NCBI RefSeq assembly: GCF_016909125.1
Contig: NZ_JAFBFD010000010.1
Coordinates: 1-64,000 of the forward strand
Length of the DNA stretch: 64,000 bases
DNA from: Enterococcus lemanii
GTDB lineage: Bacteria; Bacillota; Bacilli; Lactobacillales; Enterococcaceae
Direction of reading: 5' to 3'
This document shows, piece after piece, positions 39,642 through 48,499 of this stretch. The first letter of the stretch is position 1; the number at the start of each line of letters is the position of its first letter. The notes beneath the pieces were generated by a model. The model saw nothing but the letters and a program-made list of their open reading frames with translations. It was not told the origin of the DNA and did not search any database. The position numbers were made by a program, and so were the translations under genes.

Positions 39642-41381
39642 ATGCACGTTGATTTAGTCATAAAAAATGCGTTTATCTACCAAACACCGACACGAAATTT
39701 TGCAAAAAAAAATGTGGCAATTGTTGGCGATAAATTTTATTATGTGAGTGATGCGCGCATGGAACAATTAACGATAAAAGAAACGATTGAAGCCGAGGGT
39801 CAATATATGATCCCCGGCTTAATTGACATTCATATGCATATCGAAAGTTCCATGACTACGCCAGCGATCTTTTCTGAGACCGCTTTACGTTATGGCGTTA
39901 CAACGGTCGTAGCGGATGCACATGAGATGGCCAATGTATTTGGCTTAGAGGGGTTAAAAGAGTTTATGAGTGCTCCGACAAAAATGGATATTTTTCATGC
40001 GATTCCCTCATCAGTACCGTCAACTACGCCAGAACTTGAAACAACCGGGGGAATGATCGGTTTAGCAGAAGTCAAAGAGCTACTGAAAGACCCACGTGTC
40101 ATTTGTTTAGGTGAAGCAATGAACTTCAAAGGGATCGCCTATGAACCAGATTCTTTAATTCGCCAAATTATTGCTTTGTGTAAAAAAGAACGACCAACGA
40201 TGCCTTTAGAGGGGCATATCCCTAAAATCTATGACAAAGAACTAGCTGATTTTTTACTAAGTGGTATTTCTTCAGATCACACCCATCAATTCCCTGAATA
40301 TTTGCTAGAAAAAATCCATGCCGGTTTATTTATCGAATTCCAAGACAAATCGATTACGCCCGAAAATATGGCGGTTATCGTCGAGCATGCGTTTTATGAT
40401 TTTGCTTGTTTTATTACCGATGATATTATGGCTGATGACTTTTTAACGGGGCATCTCAACAAAAATCTAATGAAAGCTGTTCAATGTGGGTTGCCAATAG
40501 AAGAAGCTATCTATATGACGACTTATACACCTGCTCGTCGGATGAGCTTAAATGATCGTGGCATGATTGCACCAGGACGGGTAGCTGATTTTATTTTGTT
40601 AGACGATTTAAATGCCTTTTTAATTGCCGCTGTTTATAAAAGTGGCGAAAAAGTTTATCAAAAAGATCAACCAATCGCTTATCCTAAGCAAATTGAGCAA
40701 TTTCCAGAAAATTATTATCAAAGTGTACAGTGTAAAAAACTGACCAAAGCCGATTTAGATTTGCCAGTTGAGACAAAAAAAGAACACGTGCGCTGTAATG
40801 TAATTCAAAAAGAAGCCATAGGAACTTTCACGAAACGAATAACAAAAACACTCGCCGTTAAAGAACAAAAGCTTGCTTGGAAAGAAGCGCAATTAGCACA
40901 ATTAATTGTGATGGAACGTTACGGTAAAAACGGCAACATCGGTCGTGCCTTAATGAACCAACCAATTCAAGAAAAAGGAGCCATTGCGACCACTTGGGCA
41001 CACGATCACCATAATTTAATGGTGATGGGGAATGAGGAAGAATCCATCATCAAAGCGCAACATGCCTTATTAGAAATGCAAGGGGGATACGTGGTCGTCA
41101 AAGAAGGGGAAATTTTAGCGAAATGCCCCTTACCAATTGGTGGTATCCTATCTCAAGCCCCGATTGAAGAGTTAGGCCAAGCTTTGAGAAAAGTGCGAGA
41201 AGCGATGCAAACATTAGGTTATGAAAATATGAATGAAATTATGTCTTTTTCAACACTTTCTTTACCCGTATCGCCAGCAATTAAAGTCACCGATAAAGGC
41301 ATGATGGATACGAAATTGCAAACCTTTTATCCGCTAGTTTTTCCAGAAGATGGGGTGTTGGTCCATGCGCCAGTTAATTAA
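39642..41381 (+). CDS. ade: Adenine deaminase
   Basis: A 579-residue amidohydrolase of the bacterial adenine deaminase (AdeC/Ade) family, converting adenine to hypoxanthine and ammonia. Metal ligands lie in [14 protein letters not shown] and [10 protein letters not shown] (HxH and later His), with the family [13 protein letters not shown] and SSDHTHQ segments, and the C-terminal adenine-deaminase-specific domain ([12 protein letters not shown]). Length matches the family. It is 15 bp after the binding protein, so it belongs to the importer operon, and its end overlaps the next amidohydrolase. Confidence 0.92.
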   Translation: MHVDLVIKNAFIYQTPTRNFAKKNVAIVGDKFYYVSDARMEQLTIKETIEAEGQYMIPGLIDIHMHIESSMTTPAIFSETALRYGVTTVVADAHEMANVFGLEGLKEFMSAPTKMDIFHAIPSSVPSTTPELETTGGMIGLAEVKELLKDPRVICLGEAMNFKGIAYEPDSLIRQIIALCKKERPTMPLEGHIPKIYDKELADFLLSGISSDHTHQFPEYLLEKIHAGLFIEFQDKSITPENMAVIVEHAFYDFACFITDDIMADDFLTGHLNKNLMKAVQCGLPIEEAIYMTTYTPARRMSLNDRGMIAPGRVADFILLDDLNAFLIAAVYKSGEKVYQKDQPIAYPKQIEQFPENYYQSVQCKKLTKADLDLPVETKKEHVRCNVIQKEAIGTFTKRITKTLAVKEQKLAWKEAQLAQLIVMERYGKNGNIGRALMNQPIQEKGAIATTWAHDHHNLMVMGNEEESIIKAQHALLEMQGGYVVVKEGEILAKCPLPIGGILSQAPIEELGQALRKVREAMQTLGYENMNEIMSFSTLSLPVSPAIKVTDKGMMDTKLQTFYPLVFPEDGVLVHAPVN

Positions 41382-42690
41382 AAATATTCATCTAATCACC
41401 AATGATGAAAAGAAAACAGAAATTGCCCAAGCGTATGTTTTAATTGATGGGCAAAAAATTGCTGAATTTGGACCAATGACCCATTCACTTCCCAAAGCTG
41501 AGGTGGTGATTGATGGTCAAAATGGCATTTTAATGCCGGGAATGATTAATCCGCATACGCATACAGGGATGATTCCATTTCGTTCATTGGGCGATGATGT
41601 TCCCGATCGTTTGCGCCGTTTTTTATTTCCACTCGAGCAATTTATGACTCCAAAATTAGTTAAAGCATCGGCAAAATATGCGATGGCTGAAATGTTACTT
41701 GCAGGGGTGACAACCTTTTGTGATATGTATTATTTTGAAGAAGAAGTCGCCCACGCAACGGACGAAATGGGCATGCGTGGTCTTGTCGGCCAAACGATTA
41801 TTGATATGCCGACTTGTGACTTTGAAAATCCGATAGCCGCTCTGAAATGGACAGAAGGGTTTATCGAACGTTGGCAAAATCATCCGCGCGTAAGGCCAGT
41901 CATTGCACCCCATGCAACCAATACAAATAACGAAGAAACTTTTAAAGCAATTGTCCAAATGAGTCGAAAATATCAGGTGCCTGTCACTATGCATGTGGCG
42001 GAAATGACTTATGAAATGGAAGAATTCCAAGAAAAATATCAGCAAACCCCGATTGCCTTTTTAGAGCGATTTGGCTTTTTTTCCGAACGTTTGATTATGG
42101 CGCATTGCCTATTTATTGAAGAAAGCGATTGGCCAATTTTAGCTAAATATAAAGAAATCATCGGGATTGCGCATTGCATTGGTGCCAATACCAAATCAGC
42201 AAAAGGTGTCGCACCCGTTAAAGAAATGCGCGCCCAAGGGTTAAAGGTCGGTTTAGGAACGGACGGCCCAAGTAGTGGCAACACACTCGATTTGTTTACG
42301 CAAATGCGGATGTTTGCTAATTTTCAAAAAACTTATAATCACGATCGTAGCCTATTTCCAGCAAAAGAAATCGTCGAACTTGCAACGATTGGAGGAGCCA
42401 AAGCACTCGGTCTCGAAAAAGAAATTGGCAGCATTGAAATCGGTAAAAAGGCCGATCTTGTGCTCGTTGAAACTTCTTCAGTTAATTTGTTTCCAATCTA
42501 TGATGTGTATTCTGCACTCGTTTATTCCGCAAATAGCAGCAACGTAACGAGTGTTTGGGTGGATGGGCAACAACTAGTAAAAGAAAAGAAACTAGTACAG
42601 CATGATTTACGTGAATTACGTGAAGCATTAGCCCATGAAATGACAGAGTTTGTCCAAGAAGCTGAAATTCGAGCAAAAGAAGTGGATTGA
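41365..42690 (+). CDS. Amidohydrolase, MTA/SAH deaminase - chlorohydrolase (SsnA/MtaD-like) type
   Basis: A 441-residue metal-dependent deaminase-type hydrolase. HTHTG ([11 protein letters not shown]), the long variable insert with YFE, HVAE near residue 215, AHC and GTDGPSS are the ligands and catalytic residues of the group that includes methylthioadenosine/S-adenosylhomocysteine deaminases, guanine deaminases and chlorohydrolases. ATG at 41365 overlaps the end of ade by 17 bases. Its place beside ade suggests a purine or purine-nucleoside substrate; the exact one is undetermined. Confidence 0.8.
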   Translation: MRQLIKNIHLITNDEKKTEIAQAYVLIDGQKIAEFGPMTHSLPKAEVVIDGQNGILMPGMINPHTHTGMIPFRSLGDDVPDRLRRFLFPLEQFMTPKLVKASAKYAMAEMLLAGVTTFCDMYYFEEEVAHATDEMGMRGLVGQTIIDMPTCDFENPIAALKWTEGFIERWQNHPRVRPVIAPHATNTNNEETFKAIVQMSRKYQVPVTMHVAEMTYEMEEFQEKYQQTPIAFLERFGFFSERLIMAHCLFIEESDWPILAKYKEIIGIAHCIGANTKSAKGVAPVKEMRAQGLKVGLGTDGPSSGNTLDLFTQMRMFANFQKTYNHDRSLFPAKEIVELATIGGAKALGLEKEIGSIEIGKKADLVLVETSSVNLFPIYDVYSALVYSANSSNVTSVWVDGQQLVKEKKLVQHDLRELREALAHEMTEFVQEAEIRAKEVD

Positions 42691-42731
42691 AATCTTCTGA
42701 GTGACTTCGTTAGTAGGTAAGGGAACTATAA

Positions 42732-42774
42732 AAAAGAGCACTTTAAAAGTAAAATACTTTTAAAGTGCTCTTTT
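42732..42774 (+). terminator. Terminator after the importer/deaminase operon
   Basis: Perfect 20-bp stem AAAAGAGCACTTTAAAAGTA paired with its inverse 42755-42774, loop of three A, ending in TTTT. Confidence 0.92.
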
Positions 42775-42877
42775 AAATAATGTCTACCGATTAAATAAAA
42801 AACATTGAAACAACGGTGTTTGAGCTCTATATTTTATCTAACAAGTGCAAAACTATTAACGGTAGAATACTGAAAAT

Positions 42878-43084
42878 CGTTGGATTAAAAAAGCGGCTCG
42901 TATTCCTTGGGTAGAGCTAGAAAAGAAATATACTAAAAAATTCCTTAATAAAAAAGGCAATGTTGCGCAACTTTTACGAATGGCTTTGGATGCCTTACTA
43001 ATTCAAAAAAAATAAGGCTTCAGTGAATAAGAAGCCGTTATGCAAATTCAAGAAAATCCTTATTTGCAATCATTTATTTGATGA
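42878..43084 (+). pseudogene. IS5-family transposase fragment
   Basis: Reading from 42878 gives RWIKKAARIPWVELEKKY and, further on, NVAQLLRMALDALLIQKK, the N-terminal dimerisation-type region of IS5/IS1182 transposases, then stop codons at 43013 and 43028 interrupt GFSE and EAVMQIQENPYLQSFI, which continues the family sequence in the same frame. The initiation region is deleted and the catalytic domain is absent. Clearly dead. Confidence 0.75.
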
Positions 43085-43200
43085 AATTACCCGATTTATT
43101 AATTGATACTTGTTACTCATTCTTTTTTTTATAAATTATTTCATATTTTTTTGTTAAATAAAGATTTTTATGCATCTATTGTTAATTCCTCTATACTAGC

Positions 43201-43375
43201 GAACGGAAGAGAATCATTGGCGCCGGAGCCGTGTCAAAAGATTCGATGTGAATTACGGAAGCTTGGTGCTTTAGCAACTAGCTTTCCGTTTGAAGCTCGA
43301 AAGCTGAGAGACTACAGGCTCGAAGCGGTCTCACGGCCCCTTAAGCCAATGAATTCTCGTAGGTGAGCGGCGCTT
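43201..43375 (+). other. GC-rich multibranched palindromic element of unknown type
   Basis: Outer helix GAGAATCATTGGC (43209-43221) with GCCAATGAATTCTC (43345-43358, one bulged A); second helix GGAGCCGTG (43225-43233) with CACGGCCCC (43332-43340, bulge); inner hairpins CGGAAGCT/AGCTTTCCG (43256-43288), GCTCGAAAGC (43295-43304) and GAGAC/GTCTC enclosing GCTCGAAGC (43308-43332). The base composition is much richer in G and C than the surrounding AT-rich sequence. TATACT at 43192-43197 lies just upstream and could start a transcript near 43204. It could be an ncRNA gene or a miniature element; no class recognised. No T-run follows. Confidence 0.45.
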
Positions 43376-43444
43376 ACAAATTAAATTGGGCACGTTATGA
43401 ATATTTGGCAATTATTCAGTAGGCATTAAATAATTTCAAACTCG

Positions 43445-44599
43445 TCAATCAATGGCTTCTTGCTGCGTTTTTTCTTTTTCGTCCTCTTTTTTCAGCCAAT
43501 TCATCGTAATAATCTTTAAGATTGCCGCAACGGGCACCGCTAAAAACATTCCTAGAATACCTAAGTAAGCTCCACCAATCGTAATGGAAATAATAATGAT
43601 AATCGGGTTTAAGTTTAAAGCACCAGCCATGATTCGCGGGCCGATAATGTTGCCATCAATTTGTTGTAAGACTGTAAGTGAGACTAAAGTAATTAAGGCT
43701 TGACTGAGTCCACCGGTGAAAAAAGTAATGACAGCTGTTGCGATAGACGCGAAAATGGAACCAAAATAAGGAATCATATTCGCCATTCCTAAAAGCAAAC
43801 CGAGCGACAAAGCAAAACGAACGCGTAAAACAGTTAAAATAATCGTCGATAGCACGGCAATAATACAAGCATCTAAAAATTGAGAAGTAACGAATTTATA
43901 AAAAACTTTATTCGTTGTCTGTAACCAAAATTTCGCTTGTTGGAAAAACTTTTCCGGTAGAATTTTCCCAAAAAAGTCATTTAAAAAAGCAAAAATCGAC
44001 TCCTTATAAAGCAAAGTATAAATAGAAATCACCAAAGTTAAGAAGCTATTTAGGACGAACGAAGACAAGTTAATTGAAAATTGTCCAATCGAAGACAAGG
44101 ATTGTGCCCATTTGTTTAAAGCTGTTTCAATTGATAAGTTACTTAAGATTTTTTGAGCAAATTCTTCAATTGAAAAATGCGAAGATAGTCCCTCCATTTC
44201 AATTTTAGAAGACAAATCAAGCAAATAAGTTACAAACGCGGGAATCGATTTAATTAATTCGATTGTATTCGTAATTAATAAAGGAACAATATAATTTAAT
44301 AATAAAAAGACAATCGTAAATAATAATAAATATAAAAGCAACACACTAAGGGGCTGACTGTTGCGCGAGAGAAAAGTATTTGGTTTTTTTTCTAATAATC
44401 GTTTTATTCGAACTTGCGCACCACTTAATAAATAGGCAAGCACAAAACCAAGAATGAACGGCGATAAAACTTGAATGAAATTTAGAATAGCGGTATAAAT
44501 TTCTTGGTAATTTGCGATTAATTTATAACCAATGATAACGAGCATAATAAAAAGAAAACGAACAATCCATTCGTTCCAGTTGGCTTGAATTTTTTTCAT
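43445..44599 (-). CDS. AI-2E family transporter/permease (YdbI/PerM)
   Basis: A 384-residue polytopic membrane protein with about eight helices and the family marker region FGSIFASIATAVITFFTGGL followed by ILQQIDGNIIGPRIM-like residues (LQQIDGNIIGPRIMAG). The family (PF01594) contains autoinducer-2 exporters, sodium/proton antiporters and many unassigned members, so function is open. On the minus strand the ATG at 44599 follows GGAGGTG; an in-frame upstream extension lacks a ribosome site. The tail is highly charged. It lies 79 bp downstream of lepA. Confidence 0.85.
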   Translation of the reverse strand: MKKIQANWNEWIVRFLFIMLVIIGYKLIANYQEIYTAILNFIQVLSPFILGFVLAYLLSGAQVRIKRLLEKKPNTFLSRNSQPLSVLLLYLLLFTIVFLLLNYIVPLLITNTIELIKSIPAFVTYLLDLSSKIEMEGLSSHFSIEEFAQKILSNLSIETALNKWAQSLSSIGQFSINLSSFVLNSFLTLVISIYTLLYKESIFAFLNDFFGKILPEKFFQQAKFWLQTTNKVFYKFVTSQFLDACIIAVLSTIILTVLRVRFALSLGLLLGMANMIPYFGSIFASIATAVITFFTGGLSQALITLVSLTVLQQIDGNIIGPRIMAGALNLNPIIIIISITIGGAYLGILGMFLAVPVAAILKIITMNWLKKEDEKEKTQQEAID

Positions 44600-44678
44600 A
44601 GACAACACCTCCAAATAATTCAAAGAAAGGTGAGATAAAAGCGACCGCTTCACCTCACCAGACTTCGTTTAAATCAAT

Positions 44679-46508
44679 TTATTCATCGTCGTCCATTTTT
44701 AAGACGGCCATGAAGGCATCTTGAGGAACTTCAACGGAACCAATTTGTTTCATCCGTTTTTTCCCTTCTTTTTGTTTCTCTAGCAATTTACGCTTACGGG
44801 AAACGTCACCACCATAACATTTTGCTAAAACGTTTTTCCGTAAAGCTTTAATGTCTGAACGAGCGACAATTTTTTGCCCAATCGCTGCTTGAATTGGTAC
44901 TTCAAATTGTTGACGGGGGATGAGTTTTCGTAATTTTTCAACGATGGCTTTCCCACGTTCAAACGAGAAAGTACGGTGAACGATAAAGCTGAGTGCATCG
45001 ACTTTTTCACCATTTAATAAAATATCCATTTTCACTAAATTACTTGGACGATAGCCAGTCAATTCATAATCTAATGAAGCATAGCCTTTAGTACTTGATT
45101 TTAATTTATCAAAGAAGTCATATACAATCTCAGAAAGAGGGATTTCATAAACCACATTTACACGGAATTCATCTAAGTAATCCATCGTGATAAAATCACC
45201 ACGTTTTCTTTGAGCAAGCTCCATAACCGCACCAACATAATCGTTTGGCACCATAATTTGAGCTTTCACATAAGGTTCTTCCACGTTTTCAATTTTAACT
45301 GGTTCAGGAAATTCCGCTGGGTTATCAACCACGACTTGTGAGCCGTCTGTTAAATTCACATGATAAATAACAGAAGGAGCCGTAGTAATTAAATCTAAGT
45401 TAAATTCACGCTCTAGACGTTCTTGGATAACATCCATATGAAGTAATCCTAAGAAGCCACAACGAAAACCAAAACCAAGCGCTTGAGAAGTTTCTGGTTC
45501 AAATTGTAAAGCAGCATCATTTAATTGCAGTTTCTCCAACGCTTCACGTAAATCATTGTAACGGGACGTATCAATAGGGTATAGACCACAATAAACCATT
45601 GGTGTCATTTTTCGGTAACCATCTAACGCTTCTGTTGCCGGGTTTGAAGCAAGCGTCACCGTATCACCAACTTGCGTATCTTGAATCGTTTTAATGGCAG
45701 CCGTAATGTACCCAACATCACCGACCATTAAATAGTCTTTTTGTACCGCTTTTGGTGAAAAGACACCCACTTCAGTCACGTCAAATGTTTTTCCGTTGCT
45801 CATTAATTGAATCTTATCTCCGGGTCTAACAACCCCATCAATCACGCGAATGTTTAAGACAACCCCGCGATAAGGATCATAAACCGAATCAAAAATCAAC
45901 GCTTTTAAAGGCTCTTCTAAATTACCTGTAGGAGCAGGGACGTATTCGACAATTTGTTCTAAAATATCTTCAATCCCGATACCCGCTTTCGCACTTGCTA
46001 AAACGGCTTCGCTGGCATCCAGGCCAATGACGTCTTCGATTTCTTTACGAACACGCTCCGGATCTGCTGCTGGAAGATCAATTTTGTTAATGACTGGTAA
46101 AATTTCTAAGTCGTTATCTAAAGCAAGATAGACATTCGCTAAAGTTTGTGCTTCAATCCCTTGAGCCGCATCCACGACTAAAATGGCCCCTTCACAAGCC
46201 GCTAAACTGCGCGAAACTTCATAAGTAAAGTCGACGTGTCCAGGAGTGTCAATTAAATGGAAGATATAAGTATTTCCATCTTTGGCGTCATAAGTCAGTT
46301 CAACCGCATTTAATTTAATCGTAATGCCCCGTTCTCGTTCTAGGTCCATTGAGTCGAGTAATTGGGCTTGCATTTCTCTAGTAGTCACCGTATCGGTCTT
46401 TTCTAAAATTCGGTCAGCTAAAGTCGACTTCCCGTGGTCAATATGAGCAATAATCGAAAAATTTCGAATCAACTGCTGGCGTTTTCTCATTTCATCTAAT
46501 GTTGGCAT
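44679..46508 (-). CDS. lepA: Elongation factor 4 (LepA), back-translocase
   Basis: A 609-residue translational GTPase that acts on stalled or slow ribosomes. P-loop [29 protein letters not shown] and [13 protein letters not shown], domains 2 and 3 as in EF-G, a domain 5, and the LepA-specific C-terminal domain ending near [17 protein letters not shown]. Absence of EF-G domain 4 and this tail distinguish it. ATG at 46508. Confidence 0.98.
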   Translation of the reverse strand: MPTLDEMRKRQQLIRNFSIIAHIDHGKSTLADRILEKTDTVTTREMQAQLLDSMDLERERGITIKLNAVELTYDAKDGNTYIFHLIDTPGHVDFTYEVSRSLAACEGAILVVDAAQGIEAQTLANVYLALDNDLEILPVINKIDLPAADPERVRKEIEDVIGLDASEAVLASAKAGIGIEDILEQIVEYVPAPTGNLEEPLKALIFDSVYDPYRGVVLNIRVIDGVVRPGDKIQLMSNGKTFDVTEVGVFSPKAVQKDYLMVGDVGYITAAIKTIQDTQVGDTVTLASNPATEALDGYRKMTPMVYCGLYPIDTSRYNDLREALEKLQLNDAALQFEPETSQALGFGFRCGFLGLLHMDVIQERLEREFNLDLITTAPSVIYHVNLTDGSQVVVDNPAEFPEPVKIENVEEPYVKAQIMVPNDYVGAVMELAQRKRGDFITMDYLDEFRVNVVYEIPLSEIVYDFFDKLKSSTKGYASLDYELTGYRPSNLVKMDILLNGEKVDALSFIVHRTFSFERGKAIVEKLRKLIPRQQFEVPIQAAIGQKIVARSDIKALRKNVLAKCYGGDVSRKRKLLEKQKEGKKRMKQIGSVEVPQDAFMAVLKMDDDE

Positions 46509-46624
46509 TCATTTATTCCTCATTTCTTTTAGTCAGCTCTTTCATTATACCAACGAAAGAACAAGATTTAAAGCCTTTTGTTAGGCCATTTTTTTCAAAA
46601 AGCGCAGAAATTGACTGAAACTTT

Positions 46625-46633
46625 TGCTATACT
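46625..46633 (+). promoter_or_regulatory. Extended -10 promoter of the Eis-like gene
   Basis: TGCTATACT (46625-46633), 30 bp before the start codon. Confidence 0.5.
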
Positions 46634-46662
46634 AGAGAAAAAGCTTGAAGGAAGTGGAAACA

Positions 46663-47877
46663 ATGGAACAAGATTTTACGGATTCACTACAAATTCGTGC
46701 CCTTGAAGAAAAAGATGTCCAGCAATTCAATGAACTTTTAAGTTATGTGTTTCAAGTGACCGAAGCAGACATTGAAGAAAGTGGCTTTGCAAATAAAAGA
46801 GAAATGATTAAGTCAAAACGTCCGATTTTAGAACTATCAAAAGTTTTTGGCTGGTTTGATCAAGAGAAACTCGTTTCACAAATTGCTATCTACCCATGTG
46901 AAGTGAATATTCATGGAACTCCCTATAAAATGGGCGGAATCACGGGCGTTGGAACCTATCCAGAATATGCTCGGCACGGACTAATGATGGAGTTAGTGAC
47001 GTTGGCTTTAAAAAATATGCGTGAAAATAAGCAATGGATTTCTTACCTTTACCCCTATAACATTCCTTACTATCGTCAAAAAGGTTGGGAAATTATGTCG
47101 GATAAATTATCTTTTAAAATTAAAGATACGCAACTGCCTAAATTTGTAGAAGTGCCAGGAAATGTACAAAGACATGAAGTGGCTCATCCCGACGTCCTAG
47201 CCGTTTACAATCAATTTGCCAAAGAAAACCACGGTGCTTTAACGCGAAGTGAGTTTCACTGGGAAGAGTATTGGCGCTACGAAAATGAAGAAGAGCGAAC
47301 CGCGGCTGTTTATTACGATGAAGACAATCAGCCAAAAGGCGTTTTATTTTACTGGGTAGCGGAAGAAGTTTTTCATGTGAAAGAAATGTTTTATTTGAAT
47401 CAAAAAGCACGAAATGGTTTATGGAACTTCATTAGTGCACACTTTTCCATGGTTAACTGGATTGAAGGAGACATCTTTAAAAATGAGCCGTTAGCTTTTT
47501 TACTAGAAGACGGTCAAATTAAAGAAACAATTGCCCCTTATTACATGGCACGCATTGTTGACGTCGAGGAATTCTTAAAAGCTTTCCCGTTTAAATCGTT
47601 TCGCGAACCGTTTCATTTTTTCGTCAGTGATCCGATGGCTGAATGGAACGAGGGGATTTTTGGCTTAATCTGGGAAAACGACCAAGTAAAAGTTGTGAAA
47701 GAACCCGTTGGGGAACCCGTCGTTTTAGATATTCAAACCTTAACTTGTTTATTAATGAATTATCGCCGAGTAGGTTATTTAGCAAGAATTGAACGCATTA
47801 CCGGAGGAAAAGGGGCGCTGCGAACACTCGAAGAAATTATTCCGGATATGGCTGCTTATTTTAGTGATTATTTTTGA
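46663..47877 (+). CDS. Eis-like GNAT family N-acetyltransferase
   Basis: A 404-residue protein of the Eis family: an N-terminal GNAT domain with the acetyl-CoA loop GVGTYPEYARHGLMMELV near residue 105, a second GNAT-like domain (about 160-285), and a C-terminal sterol-carrier-like domain. Eis enzymes acetylate amines, including aminoglycosides in mycobacteria; many Firmicute homologues of similar size have no known substrate. ATG at 46663 with GAAGGAAGTGG; an in-frame TTG at 46645 lies inside that ribosome site. Confidence 0.85.
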   Translation: MEQDFTDSLQIRALEEKDVQQFNELLSYVFQVTEADIEESGFANKREMIKSKRPILELSKVFGWFDQEKLVSQIAIYPCEVNIHGTPYKMGGITGVGTYPEYARHGLMMELVTLALKNMRENKQWISYLYPYNIPYYRQKGWEIMSDKLSFKIKDTQLPKFVEVPGNVQRHEVAHPDVLAVYNQFAKENHGALTRSEFHWEEYWRYENEEERTAAVYYDEDNQPKGVLFYWVAEEVFHVKEMFYLNQKARNGLWNFISAHFSMVNWIEGDIFKNEPLAFLLEDGQIKETIAPYYMARIVDVEEFLKAFPFKSFREPFHFFVSDPMAEWNEGIFGLIWENDQVKVVKEPVGEPVVLDIQTLTCLLMNYRRVGYLARIERITGGKGALRTLEEIIPDMAAYFSDYF

Positions 47878-47974
47878 GTGGACTTCGGTATTTGCTTATA
47901 CTTGATTCGACTGTATGCATGCCTTGCAATTTTGTTTTAGACTGTAATAAAAAATGAAGCTTGAGGAGAAAAAA

Positions 47975-48451
47975 ATGAATATTTATTTTGCTGCGCCTTT
48001 GTTTGCTAAAAGTGAACAATTATATAATCAGTCAATTGTCTCAGAGTTACGGACAGAGTACCCCCAGTTGAACATTTATTTGCCCCAAGAAAATGCGACA
48101 ATTAATGACAAAAATGCTTATGCAAATAGCGAAATGATAGCTTTAGCCGATACACAAAAAGTTTTAGAAAGTCAACTGATGATTGCGATCCTTGATGGAG
48201 CAGTAATTGATCCAGGGGTTGCTTCAGAAATCGGCGTTGCTTATGCCAAAGGGATCCCTGTCTTAGCGTTATACACGGACACTAGACAACAAGGGGGACG
48301 ACATCCGGAAAAAATTAACGCATTAAATGAAATTGGCGAAAATCAATTTCATTACCTTAATTTGTATACAGTCGGTTTAGTTAAGTTAAATGGTGCGGTT
48401 GTTTCAACGGTCGAAGCCCTAAAAGAAGCATTGCAAAAGTATTTAAAATAA
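47975..48451 (+). CDS. Nucleoside 2-deoxyribosyltransferase
   Basis: A 158-residue enzyme of the lactobacillal deoxyribosyltransferase family that exchanges the base of 2'-deoxynucleosides, salvaging free bases. Family motifs are YFAAPLF at the N-terminus and DPGVASEIGVAYAKG, containing the Glu that should be the nucleophile and a C-terminal NLYTVGLVKLNG. ATG at 47975 follows GAGGAG. It is a lone gene with a bidirectional terminator downstream. Confidence 0.9.
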   Translation: MNIYFAAPLFAKSEQLYNQSIVSELRTEYPQLNIYLPQENATINDKNAYANSEMIALADTQKVLESQLMIAILDGAVIDPGVASEIGVAYAKGIPVLALYTDTRQQGGRHPEKINALNEIGENQFHYLNLYTVGLVKLNGAVVSTVEALKEALQKYLK

Positions 48452-48499
48452 AAAAAGATTTGACGCTTCTCAGGAAGAGTGGGCGTCAAATCTTTTTTT
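48451..48499. terminator. Bidirectional terminator between convergent genes
   Basis: Stem AAAAAAGATTTGACGC / GCGTCAAATCTTTTTTT. A on the 5' flank and T on the 3' flank allow it to serve both the deoxyribosyltransferase gene and the convergent Mga-type regulator, whose 3' end lies in the hairpin. Confidence 0.88.

Larger units (their letters stand above)
42780..43431 (+). mobile_element. Decayed IS5/IS1182-type element with both ends
   Basis: The left end AATGTCTACCGATTAAAT (42780 onward) matches the relics at 2708 and 17684. The right end ATTCAGTAGGCATT (43418-43431) is its inverted counterpart (consensus AATGYCTACYGA). Between them are a short transposase remnant and a GC-rich palindromic segment. 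The element begins 5 bp past the operon terminator. The body is about half the expected IS length, so large internal deletion is likely. The whole gap 42691-43444 holds no intact gene. Confidence 0.7.

Noticed and set aside
43103-43366. 87-codon open frame through the GC-rich palindrome
   Set aside because: No ribosome site, composition dominated by inverted repeats, and it spans IS debris. Better explained as a structured non-coding segment.
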